A stretch of 64,000 nt of DNA from positions 3,589,219 to 3,653,218 of the forward strand of contig NZ_CP094828.1 in assembly GCF_022865125.1 (NCBI RefSeq), written 5' to 3'. Shown here piece after piece: positions 26,866-37,912 of this stretch. The position numbers and the translations under genes were made by a program. The notes under the pieces were generated by a model that was not told the DNA's origin, ran no database searches, and was given only the letters and a program-made list of their open reading frames with translations. The DNA comes from Acuticoccus sp. I52.16.1. GTDB taxonomy: Bacteria > Pseudomonadota > Alphaproteobacteria > Rhizobiales > Amorphaceae. The first letter of the stretch is position 1, and every line of letters begins with the position of its first letter.

Positions 26866-27843
26866 ATGGACGCCATGACACTGGAAGTCGACGCCCTTCT
26901 CGACCGCCGCCGTCAGGCACGGCGGATCGCGTTCTGGCGCGGGCTCGTCTTTCTCCTGGTCGCCGGGGCGATCGGCGTGGCGGTCACGCTCTGGGCCAAG
27001 CCCGGCGAACCGCACATCGCCCGGCTCGAGATCAATGGCGCCATCGTCTCCGACCGGCCGCTGATGCGGCTGATCGAGGAACTGCGCGAGAATGAGAACG
27101 TCTCGGCGATCATGTTGTCGATCGACTCGCCCGGCGGCACCTCCGTCGGCGGTGAGCGGCTCTACGAGGCGTTGCGGAAGGCCTCGATCGACAAGCCGGT
27201 GGTGGCCCACATCAACACACTGGGCGCCTCCGCCGCCTATATGACCGCGATGGCGGCGGACCACATCGTCGCCCACCGCACCAGCCTCACCGGCTCCATC
27301 GGCGTCCTCATCCAGTACGGGCAGATCGAACGGCTGCTCGATCACATTGGCGTCAACGTCGACAAGGTGGCCTCGGCACCGCTGAAGGCCGAGCCGAGCC
27401 CCTTCAAGTCCGCGGATCCGGCCGCGGTTGCCGTTTTGCAGGGCGTCGTGGACGACAGCTACGAGTGGTTCCTCTCGCTGGTGGTGGCCCGACGCGGCAT
27501 CCCCGAACCGGAGGCGCGCCGTCTGGCCGACGGTCGCATCTATACCGGCAACCAGGCGCTGGCGGCGAACCTGATCGACGAGATCGGCGGCGAGGAGCAG
27601 GCCAAGGACTGGCTCGCCCGCGAGCGCGGCATTGCACTCAGTACCCCCGTACGAACGTATAAGCCCAAGGCCGAGCGGGATTTTTCCTTGACCGCTCACA
27701 TGGCGAATCTTGTTGTGGATCGTGTTTTTTCATCCGTGGGGATCAAATTCCCGACAATTGTGCCGATCGGCTCGGTTGACGGTCTAATGTCCCTTTGGCA
27801 CGCTTCAATTTCTTCGGACACTAAGGTGAAAAACAATGATTAA
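26866..27843 (+). CDS. sppA: Signal peptide peptidase SppA, short S49 type
   Basis: This inner-membrane serine protease degrades cleaved signal peptides. The 325-residue short (single-domain) form has one N-terminal membrane helix (about 24-43) and a Ser/Lys dyad: Ser122 in [10 protein letters not shown] and Lys174 in [28 protein letters not shown] is the family core. Its stop lies inside the ihfB start region, with an 8-base overlap. This order, sppA then ihfB, is common in alphaproteobacteria. Confidence 0.95.
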   Translation: MDAMTLEVDALLDRRRQARRIAFWRGLVFLLVAGAIGVAVTLWAKPGEPHIARLEINGAIVSDRPLMRLIEELRENENVSAIMLSIDSPGGTSVGGERLYEALRKASIDKPVVAHINTLGASAAYMTAMAADHIVAHRTSLTGSIGVLIQYGQIERLLDHIGVNVDKVASAPLKAEPSPFKSADPAAVAVLQGVVDDSYEWFLSLVVARRGIPEPEARRLADGRIYTGNQALAANLIDEIGGEEQAKDWLARERGIALSTPVRTYKPKAERDFSLTAHMANLVVDRVFSSVGIKFPTIVPIGSVDGLMSLWHASISSDTKVKNND

Positions 27844-28183
27844 GTCCGAGCTAGTCACGCGTCTTCAGTTGCAGAACCCACATCTGCTCCAGCGCGACGT
27901 GGAAGGCGTGATGAATGCATTCGTCGACGAGATCGCGAATGCGATGAAGGACGGAAACCGCGTGGAGCTGAGGGGCTTCGGCGCCTTCTCCGTCCGTGTT
28001 CGGGAGGCACGGACGGGACGCAACCCACGCACCGGGGAACCCGTGAAGGTGGAGCAGAAGGCTGCACCATTCTTTCGGACCGGCAAGGAGATGCGCGACC
28101 GGATCAATTCGGCGGCGCAGGAACGGACAGGGGCAGGTCCGGACGACGACGCGGAGGACAGCTACAGCCGCGCCGCGGAATAA
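27836..28183 (+). CDS. ihfB: Integration host factor beta subunit
   Basis: IhfB is a 115-residue DNA-bending protein of the HU/IHF family that acts in transcription, replication and recombination as a dimer with IhfA. It shows [10 protein letters not shown] at the start, [12 protein letters not shown] and the arm motif [13 protein letters not shown] with the DNA-intercalating proline, followed by [10 protein letters not shown]. The C-terminal 20 residues are an acidic tail. ATG 27836 overlaps sppA by 8 bases, and the flanking bases are notably AT-rich compared with the rest. Confidence 0.96.
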   Translation: MIKSELVTRLQLQNPHLLQRDVEGVMNAFVDEIANAMKDGNRVELRGFGAFSVRVREARTGRNPRTGEPVKVEQKAAPFFRTGKEMRDRINSAAQERTGAGPDDDAEDSYSRAAE

Positions 28184-28189
28184 TCCCGC

Positions 28190-28501
28190 GTGCGCCGTGC
28201 CGTCGGCGTCGTCACGCTGATCGTCTCGGCCGTTTTGGTCGGGGCGGCGGTGGCGAACCGGCACACGGTGGTGCTGTATCTCGACCCGCTGCGGGACAGC
28301 GGGCGTTCGGTGGAAGTGCCGGTCTATGCGGCGCTTCTGGCCGCAATGGCGCTCGGCGTCGTTCTGGGAGGCGTCGCGGCCGGGCTCGCGGGCCGTCGCC
28401 GCGCATTGCGCCTGCGCGCCCGTGCGGGGCTCCCTGGCCACCCGGAGACGCCGCGGCTGGGGCATCGCAAGGCGGACCGGCGACTGCTGACGAAAGCTTG
28501 A
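28190..28501 (+). CDS. LapA-domain (DUF1049) inner-membrane protein
   Basis: This is a 103-residue protein with two membrane helices (about 5-24 and 44-66) and a short periplasmic loop carrying VVLYLDPLRDSG, as in the lipopolysaccharide assembly protein A family. The C-terminus is basic and cytoplasmic. It starts with GTG 28190, 6 bases after ihfB, the usual neighbour of this gene in alphaproteobacteria. Its role in envelope assembly is inferred from the family. Confidence 0.85.
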   Translation: MRRAVGVVTLIVSAVLVGAAVANRHTVVLYLDPLRDSGRSVEVPVYAALLAAMALGVVLGGVAAGLAGRRRALRLRARAGLPGHPETPRLGHRKADRRLLTKA

Positions 28502-28574
28502 GGTCCACCGGTCCGGGCGGGTGGCGCGGCCCCATATGGGGAGACCGACCGGGGCAGGGCGCCCCGGCGGCGGT

Positions 28575-28596
28575 GGCCGCTCGGCTGCGAGCGGCC
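28575..28596. repeat. Hairpin between lapA and lpdA ends
   Basis: A 9-bp perfect inverted repeat pairs GGCCGCTCG (28575-28583) with CGAGCGGCC (28588-28596) around a 4-base loop. It lies between two convergent genes and may end transcription of lpdA, but there is no T-run, so intrinsic termination is uncertain. Confidence 0.45.
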
Positions 28597-28603
28597 GATG
28601 CTA

Positions 28604-30004
<1,401 letters not shown>

Positions 30005-30075
30005 TGTCCGCTCCTTGCCAATTGCCGGCCATCACCTCGCCGCTTCCGCGCGGCGGGTCAAGGGTCTACCGCGCT

Positions 30076-30480
30076 TCAGGCTGACATGGCGGCACCGAAG
30101 AGGGCGATGAGCTCCAGAACGATGCCGAGCATGGCCAGCCCGTAGAACACCGAGCGCACCGGGCCGAGGCCATAGACGTAGGCCGGCCAATAGAAGACCC
30201 GCGCCGCCACGTAGAGGACCGCGCCGATCGCCGAGAGCGTGCCGGCACCGCCGGCGACGACGACGCCGAGCGTGACCGCGACGAAGACCGGGTAGGTCTC
30301 GAGGATGTTCTTCACCGCGCGGTCGGCCCGTTGGCCGCGGATTCCGGTGTCGGGCGGGGTCCCGTCGCGGTTGCCGGCCGCCCACTCGCGCGACAGCGTG
30401 AGGCGGCGGAAGGCGGGCGCCAGGATGTAGGCGACGACGAGGACCGCGCTCAGTGCGAGGGCGGTGAGTTCGACTTGCAT
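30076..30480 (-). CDS. MAPEG family membrane protein
   Basis: This is a 134-residue protein with about four hydrophobic helices (residues 5-25, 60-80, 83-105 and 110-130). RADRAVKNILETYPVF matches the MAPEG family, small membrane proteins related to microsomal glutathione transferases. The substrate is unknown. It lies between sucB and lpdA, 71 bases upstream of the lpdA start, and could be co-transcribed with lpdA. Confidence 0.82.
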   Translation of the reverse strand: MQVELTALALSAVLVVAYILAPAFRRLTLSREWAAGNRDGTPPDTGIRGQRADRAVKNILETYPVFVAVTLGVVVAGGAGTLSAIGAVLYVAARVFYWPAYVYGLGPVRSVFYGLAMLGIVLELIALFGAAMSA

Positions 30481-30626
30481 GCGGGCTCCTGCTCCTGATG
30501 GCTTGGCGTGCGTGGTGGCACGGGCCGAGATTGTGCGGCGCCCGGCGAAGCTGGCGCACGCGGCGGCGGGGGCAATGGGCGGACGGGTCGAGGCTGGCGG
30601 GGCCTCGTCCGTGGGGCGAAAACGCG

Positions 30627-30660
30627 ACGGCCGGCGGCTGCTCTCGCAACCGCCGGCCGT
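30627..30660 (-). terminator. Terminator downstream of sucB
   Basis: An 11-bp stem pairs ACGGCCGGCGG (30627-30637) with CCGCCGGCCGT (30650-30660) around a 12-base loop. Read on the minus strand it is followed by CGCGTTTTCG, a short U-run. It lies 31 bases past the sucB stop and should end the sucD-sucA-sucB transcript. Confidence 0.75.
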
Positions 30661-30691
30661 GCGCTTCCTCGCGAGTGCCCGTGTGGGGGCG

Positions 30692-32266
30692 TCAGAGGTC
30701 CAGCAGCAGGCGCTGCGGGTCCTCGATGGCTTCCTTGACGCGCACCAGGAAGGTGACGGCTTCTTTGCCGTCGACGATGCGGTGGTCGTAGGAGAGGGCC
30801 AGATACATCATCGGGCGCAGCTTGATCTCGTTCCCGACGGCGACCGGGCGCTGCTCGATGCGGTGCATGCCGAGGATGCCCGACTGCGGCGCGTTGAGGA
30901 TCGGCGTCGACATCAGCGAGCCGTAGATGCCGCCGTTGGTGATCGTGAAGGTGCCGCCCTGCATCTCGTCCAGCTTGAGCTGGCCGTCGCGGGCGCGCTT
31001 GCCGAAGTCGGCGATGGTCTTCTCGATGTCGGCGAAACCGAGCTGATCGCAGTCCTTCACCACCGGGACGACGAGGCCCTTCGGCGTGCCGACGGCGATG
31101 CCCATGTGGTAATAGTTCTTGTAGACGAGGTCGTTGCCGTCGATCTCGGCGTTGACGGCCGGGACTTCCTTCAGCGCGTGCACGCAGGCCTTGGCGAAGA
31201 AGGCCATGAAGCCGAGCTTGACGCTGTGCTTCTTCTCGAAGACGTCCTTGTACTGCTTCCTCAGATCCATCACCGCGGACATGTCGACGTCGTTGAACGT
31301 CGTCAGCATCGCGGCGGTGTCCTGCGCGTCCTTCAGCCGCTTGGCGATGGTGCGGCGCAGGCGCGTCATCGGCACGCGCTCCTCGCGGTCCGCATCCCCG
31401 GCCGGGGAGGGCGCGCGGGACTGTTGCGCCGGGGCGGCCTTGGCGGCGGGCGCGGTGGCCCCGCCCTCGATGGCGCCGAGCACGTCGCCCTTCAGGATCT
31501 GGCCGCGCTTGCCGGTGCCCTGCACCTGGTCGGGCGACAGGCCCGCCTCGGCCATCGCCTTCTTGGCGGAGGGGGCGGGGGGCATTTCGCTGGAGGACGC
31601 GGAGGTCTTGGGAGCCTCGGCCGCCTTGGCCGGGGCGGGCTTGGCACCCGCCGCGGCGCCCGAGCCGCTGATCGTGCCGATCAGGCCGCCGACCTCGACC
31701 GTGTCGCCTTCCTTGACCGCCAGGCTGACGATCGTGCCGCCGGTCGGCGCGGGGACTTCGACGCTGACCTTGTCGGTCTCGAGCTCGACGAGCGGCTCGT
31801 CGGCGCCGACGCTCTCGCCTTCGCCCTTGATGATGCGGGCGACCGTCGCCTCGGTCACGCTTTCGCCGAGGCTGGGGACGCGCACTTCGGTGCCGCCGCC
31901 GGACGGCGCGGCGCCGTTGCCGGCGGGCGCCTCGGACTTCGGCGCCTCGGATTTGGGCGCTTCGGATTTGGCGTTCGCTGCCGGGGCGTCGGCTTTGGCG
32001 CCGGCCTTCGGGGCGGGCTTGGCCCCGCCGGCGCCCTCGGCGATCTGGCCGAGCAGTGCGCCGACCTCGACCGTCTCGCCGTCCTTGGCGGTGATTTCCG
32101 ACAGCGTGCCGGCGGCTGGGGCGGGAACCTCGACCGAGACCTTGTCGGTTTCGAGCTCGAGCAGCGGCTCATCCGCCGCGACCGAGTCCCCCTCGGCCTT
32201 GAACCACTTGGCGATCGTGGCTTCGGTGACGGACTCACCCAGAGTCGGGACGCGAATTTCGGTCAT
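30692..32266 (-). CDS. sucB: 2-oxoglutarate dehydrogenase E2, two lipoyl domains
   Basis: This dihydrolipoyl succinyltransferase is the core of the 2-oxoglutarate dehydrogenase complex. The 524-residue protein has two lipoyl domains, about 1-78 and 125-202, with lipoyl lysines at 42 and 166, both in [14 protein letters not shown]. Each is followed by an Ala/Pro/Lys linker. A peripheral-subunit binding domain follows ([20 protein letters not shown]), then the catalytic domain with His495 in SYDHRIVDG. Most E2o proteins have one lipoyl domain and about 400-420 residues. ATG 32266 is chosen over an upstream start because [13 protein letters not shown] is the true family N-terminus. Confidence 0.96.
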   Translation of the reverse strand: MTEIRVPTLGESVTEATIAKWFKAEGDSVAADEPLLELETDKVSVEVPAPAAGTLSEITAKDGETVEVGALLGQIAEGAGGAKPAPKAGAKADAPAANAKSEAPKSEAPKSEAPAGNGAAPSGGGTEVRVPSLGESVTEATVARIIKGEGESVGADEPLVELETDKVSVEVPAPTGGTIVSLAVKEGDTVEVGGLIGTISGSGAAAGAKPAPAKAAEAPKTSASSSEMPPAPSAKKAMAEAGLSPDQVQGTGKRGQILKGDVLGAIEGGATAPAAKAAPAQQSRAPSPAGDADREERVPMTRLRRTIAKRLKDAQDTAAMLTTFNDVDMSAVMDLRKQYKDVFEKKHSVKLGFMAFFAKACVHALKEVPAVNAEIDGNDLVYKNYYHMGIAVGTPKGLVVPVVKDCDQLGFADIEKTIADFGKRARDGQLKLDEMQGGTFTITNGGIYGSLMSTPILNAPQSGILGMHRIEQRPVAVGNEIKLRPMMYLALSYDHRIVDGKEAVTFLVRVKEAIEDPQRLLLDL

Positions 32267-32416
32267 GGCGCTCTTGTCGCATCTGTCGCGGCGGCGATTC
32301 ATCAGGTCGGTGCGGCGGCCGCAAAACCCGCACCGAGCCGTGGCGTTGTGGACCGATCGACTTCGCGAAGCAAGCGCAACGCCAAGTTATCGGCCCGTCT
32401 TCGTAAAGGCCTACGT

Positions 32417-35365
32417 TTAACCGTAGACCTGGTCCAGGAACGCTTCGAGCTGCTGCTGGTGGCGCCGGGCGAGACCCGTCGCCGGGGAGGCCGCCGCGGG
32501 CCGGCCGGCATAGCGCGGACGGTCGTTGGCCATCTTGGTCTGCCCCAGGCACCAGTCGAGGTAGGGTTGCACGAAGGACCAGGAGCCCATGTTGGCCGGC
32601 TCCTCCTGACACCACACCAGCTCCGCATTGGGGAAACGCCGCAGCTCGGTGATCACCGACTTGGCCGGGAACGGGTAGAGCTGCTCGACCCGCAGCAGGT
32701 AGACGTCGTTCTGCTCACGCTCCTCGCGGGCCTCCAGGAGGTCGTAGTAGACCTTGCCGGAGCACAGCACGACGCGGCGGATCTCCTCGTCCTTGGCGAG
32801 CTTGAAGTCGCCGGTGCGGCCCACCTGCGCATCGTCCGGCAGGACGCGGTGGAAGGTCGAATCCGGGCCCAGCTCGTCGAGGCTGGAGACCGCGCGCTTG
32901 TGGCGCAGCAGCGACTTCGGCGTCATCAGGATCAGCGGCTTGCGCACGTCGCGCTTCAGCTGCCGGCGCAGGATGTGGAAGTAGTTCGCCGGGGTCGAGC
33001 AGTTGGCGACCTGCATGTTGTCCTCGGCGCACATCTGCAGCCAGCGCTCCAGGCGGGCGGAGGAGTGCTCCGGCCCCTGGCCCTCGTAGCCGTGCGGCAG
33101 CAGGCAAACGAGGCCCGTCATGCGCAGCCACTTGCGCTCGCCCGACGAGATGAACTGGTCGAACACCACCTGCGCACCGTTGGCGAAGTCGCCGAACTGG
33201 GCCTCCCACAGGGTCAGGCAATCCGGCTCGGCCAGCGAATAGCCGTACTCGAAGCCGAGCACCGCCTCCTCGGAGAGCATCGAATTGATGACCTCGTAGC
33301 GCTTCTGCTCGCCGCCCAGGTTGTTGAGCGGGATGTACCGGTCCTCGGTCTCCTGGTCGTAGAGAACCGAGTGGCGCTGCGAGAACGTGCCGCGCTCGCA
33401 GTCCTGGCCGGACAGGCGGACCGGGTAGCCTTCCTTGAGGAGGGTGCCGAAGGCCAGCGCCTCCGCGGTCGCCCAGTCGACGCCCTCGCCGGTCTCGATC
33501 ATCTTGCGCCGGTTGTCCATGAAGCGGCCGACGGTGCGATGGATGTGGAAGCCCTCCGGCACGGCGGCCAGCGCCTCGCCGATCGACTTCAACTCGTCCA
33601 TGTCGACGCCGGTGTTGCCGCGGCGCGGGTCCTCGGCGTCCTCGCCCGGCTTGATCGCCTTCCAGCGCCCGTCCAGCCAATCGGCCTTGTTGGGCAGGAA
33701 CGACTGGCCGGCCTCGAACTCGGCGTCGAGATGCTCGCGCCAATCGTTCTTCATCTTGTCGACTTCGTCGGCGGAGACGACGCCCTCGTCGACGAGACGC
33801 TTGCCGTAGATCTCCAGCGTGGAGGGGTGCTGGCGGATCTTCTTGTACATGATCGGCTGGGTGAACGAGGGCTCGTCGCTCTCGTTGTGGCCGAACCGGC
33901 GGTAGCAGAACATGTCGATCACGACCGGCTTGTGGAACTTCTGCCGGAACTCGGTTGCGATCTTGGCGGCGTAGACGACCGCTTCCGGATCGTCGCCGTT
34001 CACATGGAAGATCGGCGCCTCGATCATCTTGGCGACGTCGGACGGGTAGGGCGACGAGCGCGAGAAGTGCGGGTTCGTCGTGAAGCCGATCTGGTTGTTG
34101 ACGATGACGTGGATCGAGCCGCCGGTACGGTGCCCCTTGAGGCCCGACAGGCCGAAGCACTCCGCGACGACGCCCTGGCCGGCGAAGGCCGCGTCACCGT
34201 GCAGCAGGAGCGCCATCGCCTGCGTCCGCTCGGTATCGTCGAACTGGTCCTGCTTCGCTCGGACCTTGCCGAGCACGACGGGGTCGACGATTTCGAGGTG
34301 CGAGGGGTTGGCGGTCAGCGACAGGTGGACCGAGTTGCCGTCGAACTCGCGGTCGGACGAGGCACCGAGGTGGTACTTCACGTCGCCCGAACCCTCGACC
34401 TCGTCGGGCTTGAACGAGCCGCCCTTGAACTCGTGGAAGATGGCGCGCAGCGGCTTGCCCATCACCTGGGCGAGCACGTTGAGGCGGCCGCGGTGGGCCA
34501 TGCCGATGGCGATGTCGCGCACGCCGAGGTTGCCGCCGCGCTTGATGATCTGCTCCAGCGCCGGGATCACCGCCTCGCCGCCGTCGAGGCCGAAGCGCTT
34601 GGTACCGGTGTACTTGACGCCGAGGAACTTCTCGAACCCTTCCGCCTCGACCAGCTTGTTGAGGATCGCCTTGCGGCCCTCCAGCGTGAAGGCGATGCCC
34701 TTGTCCGGCCCCTCGATGCGCTCCTGCAGCCAGCCCTTCTCGTAACCGTCGGAGATGTGCATGAACTCCACGCCCATCGTCTGACAGTAAGTGCGCTCCA
34801 GGATGTCGATCATCTGGCGCACGGTCGCGAACTCGAGGCCGAGCACGTTGTCGAGGAAGATCGGGCGGTCGAGGTCGGCCTCGGTGAAGCCGTAGGCCTG
34901 GGCGCGCAGCTCCTCGTCGCGCATGCCGGTGATGCCGAGCGGGTCGAGGTTGGCGTGGTAGTGCCCGCGCATGCGGTAGGCGCGGATCATCATGATGGCG
35001 CGCACCGAGTCGCGCGCGGCGCGCCTCAGGTCCGACTGCGAGACGTCGGCGCCGGTCTTCTGCGCCTTCTGCGCGACCTTCTCGGTGACGCGCGTCTCGA
35101 TCTCGCCCCAGTCGCCGTCGAGCGCGGAGACCAGCTCGCCGTTGAGCGGCACCGGCCAGTCCGACCGGGCCCAGCGCGGCCCGTTGGCCTGGACTTCGAC
35201 GGCGTGGCCGTCGTCTTTCATCTCGGCGAAGAAGGTCTGCCAGCCCGCGTCGACCGAGGTGGGGTCGACCTGGTACCTGGCGTAGAGCTGCTCGAGGTAC
35301 TCAGCGTTGCCGCCGTAGAGAAAAGAGGAGTTGAGGAACGCGGCGTTCGCGTCTTGGCGAGCCAT
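32417..35365 (-). CDS. sucA: 2-oxoglutarate dehydrogenase E1
   Basis: This is the ThDP-dependent E1 that decarboxylates 2-oxoglutarate in the TCA cycle. The 982-residue protein has the N-terminal E2-binding helix FLNSSFLYGGNAEYLEQLYARY, the RGHYHANLDPLG segment, the ThDP site GDAAFAGQGVVAE with a following NNQIGFTT, and a C-terminal MGSWSFVQPYLDW. It lies 150 bases upstream of sucB on the same strand. A DUF1810 gene separates it from sucD. Confidence 0.98.
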   Translation of the reverse strand: MARQDANAAFLNSSFLYGGNAEYLEQLYARYQVDPTSVDAGWQTFFAEMKDDGHAVEVQANGPRWARSDWPVPLNGELVSALDGDWGEIETRVTEKVAQKAQKTGADVSQSDLRRAARDSVRAIMMIRAYRMRGHYHANLDPLGITGMRDEELRAQAYGFTEADLDRPIFLDNVLGLEFATVRQMIDILERTYCQTMGVEFMHISDGYEKGWLQERIEGPDKGIAFTLEGRKAILNKLVEAEGFEKFLGVKYTGTKRFGLDGGEAVIPALEQIIKRGGNLGVRDIAIGMAHRGRLNVLAQVMGKPLRAIFHEFKGGSFKPDEVEGSGDVKYHLGASSDREFDGNSVHLSLTANPSHLEIVDPVVLGKVRAKQDQFDDTERTQAMALLLHGDAAFAGQGVVAECFGLSGLKGHRTGGSIHVIVNNQIGFTTNPHFSRSSPYPSDVAKMIEAPIFHVNGDDPEAVVYAAKIATEFRQKFHKPVVIDMFCYRRFGHNESDEPSFTQPIMYKKIRQHPSTLEIYGKRLVDEGVVSADEVDKMKNDWREHLDAEFEAGQSFLPNKADWLDGRWKAIKPGEDAEDPRRGNTGVDMDELKSIGEALAAVPEGFHIHRTVGRFMDNRRKMIETGEGVDWATAEALAFGTLLKEGYPVRLSGQDCERGTFSQRHSVLYDQETEDRYIPLNNLGGEQKRYEVINSMLSEEAVLGFEYGYSLAEPDCLTLWEAQFGDFANGAQVVFDQFISSGERKWLRMTGLVCLLPHGYEGQGPEHSSARLERWLQMCAEDNMQVANCSTPANYFHILRRQLKRDVRKPLILMTPKSLLRHKRAVSSLDELGPDSTFHRVLPDDAQVGRTGDFKLAKDEEIRRVVLCSGKVYYDLLEAREEREQNDVYLLRVEQLYPFPAKSVITELRRFPNAELVWCQEEPANMGSWSFVQPYLDWCLGQTKMANDRPRYAGRPAAASPATGLARRHQQQLEAFLDQVYG

Positions 35366-35571
35366 GGCAGGGTCCGTGAGTTTGATGCCCCGTCAACATA
35401 GGGGCTTTCGGGCGGAATCTGAACCGTCTAGGCGCCGCGAGTGAGCCACAGTCAAGTCACTTCCTTGCACCGGGCTTGGAAACGGCCGTCATGAGGCGCG
35501 CATGGGGCGCGGCCGGCTGTCGCTGCCCCGTGCGCCGGCGCCGCCTCGATGGCCGCGTGCGGCGACCCGGC

Positions 35572-36048
35572 TCATGACCGGCCGGCGTGCGCGCGCGGCA
35601 TCTCGTCGGCGAGGAGGGCGAGCGTCTTTTCGTCGGACTGGCCGCCGTAGAACGTCCTCAGTGCGCGCTGCGGCGCGTCGAGGGTCGGGTCGGCGGCGAG
35701 GAAGAGGGTGAGGCTGGAGCGCACCTTCATGTCGTCCGGGCTGCCGAACAGACGGTGCGCGTCGCCGACGCCGGATGCGAGGGCGGCCTCGCACGCCTCG
35801 ATCAGGCGGGGGCCGAGGACGGGATGGGCGAGGTAGGCGCGCGCCTCGCCCAGTGAGACGATGCCGTAGCGGCGCGCGTTGAGCGAGACGCCGAGTGCGG
35901 CGTGCTGCGGGAAGACGTACCAGATCCAGTGCGTTCGTTTGGCGCCGTTCTGCAATTCGCGCAGCGCGGTCGCGTAGTCGTGCCGCTGCGCGTCGACGAA
36001 GCGTCGCAGTGCGAACGGATCGCTGTTCGTCGCCAGTGGATGCGCCAT
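35572..36048 (-). CDS. DUF1810 family protein
   Basis: This is a 158-residue soluble protein of the DUF1810 family, whose function is unknown. The family hallmark is a central THWIWYVFPQ followed by RRYGIVSLGEARAYLAHPVLGPRL. The N-terminal FALRRFVDAQRHDYATALREL also matches. It lies between sucD and sucA on the same strand, with about 145 and 206 bases on either side, and has no evident link with the TCA cycle. Confidence 0.88.
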   Translation of the reverse strand: MAHPLATNSDPFALRRFVDAQRHDYATALRELQNGAKRTHWIWYVFPQHAALGVSLNARRYGIVSLGEARAYLAHPVLGPRLIEACEAALASGVGDAHRLFGSPDDMKVRSSLTLFLAADPTLDAPQRALRTFYGGQSDEKTLALLADEMPRAHAGRS

Positions 36049-36193
36049 CCGATCCCCTCGTGTGCGTCTCGCGGCGCGGTGCCTCGTCGTCCTGCCACGA
36101 TCGCCAGGCGTGGGCGGCGGCGGGAGAGCCCGTCGCCGCCGGCGCCGCCGACGGCGCGCGGCGGTCGCCTCGGCCGCAAACCGGCCGTGGGGC

Positions 36194-37096
36194 TCAGCCC
36201 TTGAGCACCTCGACCAGCGTCTTGCCGAGCTGCGCCGGGGAGGGAGACACCTTGATGCCGGCCGCTTCCATCGCCGCGATCTTGTCTTCGGCGCCGCCCT
36301 TGCCGCCGGAGATCACCGCGCCGGCGTGGCCCATGGTGCGGCCCGGAGGCGCGGTGCGGCCGGCGATGAAGCCCGCCATCGGCTTCTTGCGGCCCTTCTT
36401 CGCCTCGTCGGCGATGAACTGGGCGGCATCCTCTTCGGCCGAGCCGCCGATCTCGCCGATCATGATGATCGACTCGGTCTCGTCGTCGGCGAGGAACATC
36501 TCCAGCATGTCGATGAACTCGGTGCCCTTCACCGGGTCGCCGCCGATGCCGACCGCGGTCGTCTGGCCGAGGCCCTCGGCGGAGGTCTGGAACACCGCCT
36601 CGTAGGTCAGCGTGCCGGAGCGCGACACGATGCCGACCGACCCGTCACGGAAGATCGAGCCCGGCATGATGCCGATCTTGCACTCGTTCGGGGTCAGCAC
36701 GCCCGGGCAGTTGGGGCCGATGAGGCGCGAGGAGGAACGGTCCAGCGCGGCCTTGACCTTCACCATGTCCATCACCGGGATGCCCTCGGTGATGCAGATG
36801 ATCAGCGGGATCTCGGCCTCGATCGCTTCCAGGATCGCGGCGCCGGCGCCCGCGGGCGGCACGTAGATCACCGACGCGTCGGCGCCGGTCGCCTCGCGGG
36901 CCTCGCCCGCGGTGGTGTAGATCGGCAGGCTCTTGCCGCTCTCGCTCGTCCAGGTCTCGCCACCCTTCTTGGGGTGCACGCCCGCGACCATCTTCGTGTC
37001 GTGGTAGGCGAGCGCCTGCTCGGTATGGAACGAGCCGGTCTTGCCGGTCAGGCCCTGCACGATGACTTTGGTATTCTTGTCGACGAGGATGGACAT
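36194..37096 (-). CDS. sucD: Succinyl-CoA synthetase alpha subunit
   Basis: SucD binds CoA and carries the phosphohistidine in the succinyl-CoA/succinate step of the TCA cycle. The 300-residue protein has the CoA motif [15 protein letters not shown], the [14 protein letters not shown] segment and the phosphorylated His near residue 257 in [11 protein letters not shown]. Its partner sucC is not adjacent but about 18 kb away (54999-56192) on the same strand. It probably heads the sucD-sucA-sucB transcript. Confidence 0.97.
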   Translation of the reverse strand: MSILVDKNTKVIVQGLTGKTGSFHTEQALAYHDTKMVAGVHPKKGGETWTSESGKSLPIYTTAGEAREATGADASVIYVPPAGAGAAILEAIEAEIPLIICITEGIPVMDMVKVKAALDRSSSRLIGPNCPGVLTPNECKIGIMPGSIFRDGSVGIVSRSGTLTYEAVFQTSAEGLGQTTAVGIGGDPVKGTEFIDMLEMFLADDETESIIMIGEIGGSAEEDAAQFIADEAKKGRKKPMAGFIAGRTAPPGRTMGHAGAVISGGKGGAEDKIAAMEAAGIKVSPSPAQLGKTLVEVLKG

Positions 37097-37392
37097 AAGG
37101 TCAGTTGTCTCCGGCTTCCGGCAGGGCGTCTCAAACGCGATTGTTGGCTAGACCAGCGGAGGGGGGACCGCAACCGTTTGCCGCGCGTTTCGACGCGCGA
37201 AGCGATCGAAAAGCGCATCGAACACGCAAAACGTGCGGTATATCCCCTCCGGCGACTTTCGATTGCGTGATGGTTTAGTTGAGGCGCGGCGTAACCACCC
37301 CCGCTCGAGCCCCGCTCCAGCCTCGCTGCGGCGGCCCGGAGGGGCTGTGCGCGGCTGTGCCGCGCGGCGATTGTCGCAACGATAGGGCAGAG

Positions 37393-37905
37393 TTAGCGCG
37401 TCGGCGAGGCCTCGCTGCCGTCGCGCCGGGGGGGGAGTGCGCCCGTGCGCCCCAGCCGCCGCTTCAGCTCGCCGACCGGCGGGGCGTAGAGGAAGCCGAA
37501 CGAGACGCATCCGTCCCGCCCGTCGACGGCGTGGTGCATGCGGTGCGCCTGCACGAGGCGCTTCAGGTAGCCGCGCCGCGGCACGTAGCGGAAGGGCCAG
37601 CGCTGATGGACCATCCCGTCGTGCACGAGGAAGTAGAGGATCCCGTAGACCATCAGCCCGATGCCGAGCTGGCGCAGCGGCCACACCCCGGCGATCCCGA
37701 ACGTGATCAAGGCGCCCGACAGAACGGTGAAGACCACGGCGTAGAGGTCGTTCGTCTCGAACAGGCCGTCGGTGTCCTCGTGGTGCGACCGGTGCCACCC
37801 CCAGCCCAGCGGCCCGTGCATCACGTAGCGGTGGGTGAGGTAGGCGACGGCCTCCATCGCGGCGACGGTGGCGAGGACGATCAGGGTGTCGAGGGCGAGC
37901 ATCAT
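37393..37905 (-). CDS. crtZ: Beta-carotene hydroxylase
   Basis: CrtZ adds hydroxyls at C3 and C3' of the beta-ionone rings of carotenoids. The 170-residue integral membrane protein has the four His clusters of this di-iron family: HRYVMH, HRSHHE, VHDGMVHQRW and HRMHHA. It follows crtW after only 7 bases, so the two are one transcript. The C-terminal 20 residues are polar and cytoplasmic. Confidence 0.96.
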   Translation of the reverse strand: MMLALDTLIVLATVAAMEAVAYLTHRYVMHGPLGWGWHRSHHEDTDGLFETNDLYAVVFTVLSGALITFGIAGVWPLRQLGIGLMVYGILYFLVHDGMVHQRWPFRYVPRRGYLKRLVQAHRMHHAVDGRDGCVSFGFLYAPPVGELKRRLGRTGALPPRRDGSEASPTR

Positions 37906-37912
37906 GGGCGGC

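Noticed and set aside
30464-35401. A 1645-codon open frame on the plus strand
   Set aside because: It is antisense to the clearly conserved sucA and sucB genes. Long antisense frames are expected at this GC content, and its translation is low-complexity Arg/Asp/His/Leu-rich with no recognisable domain.
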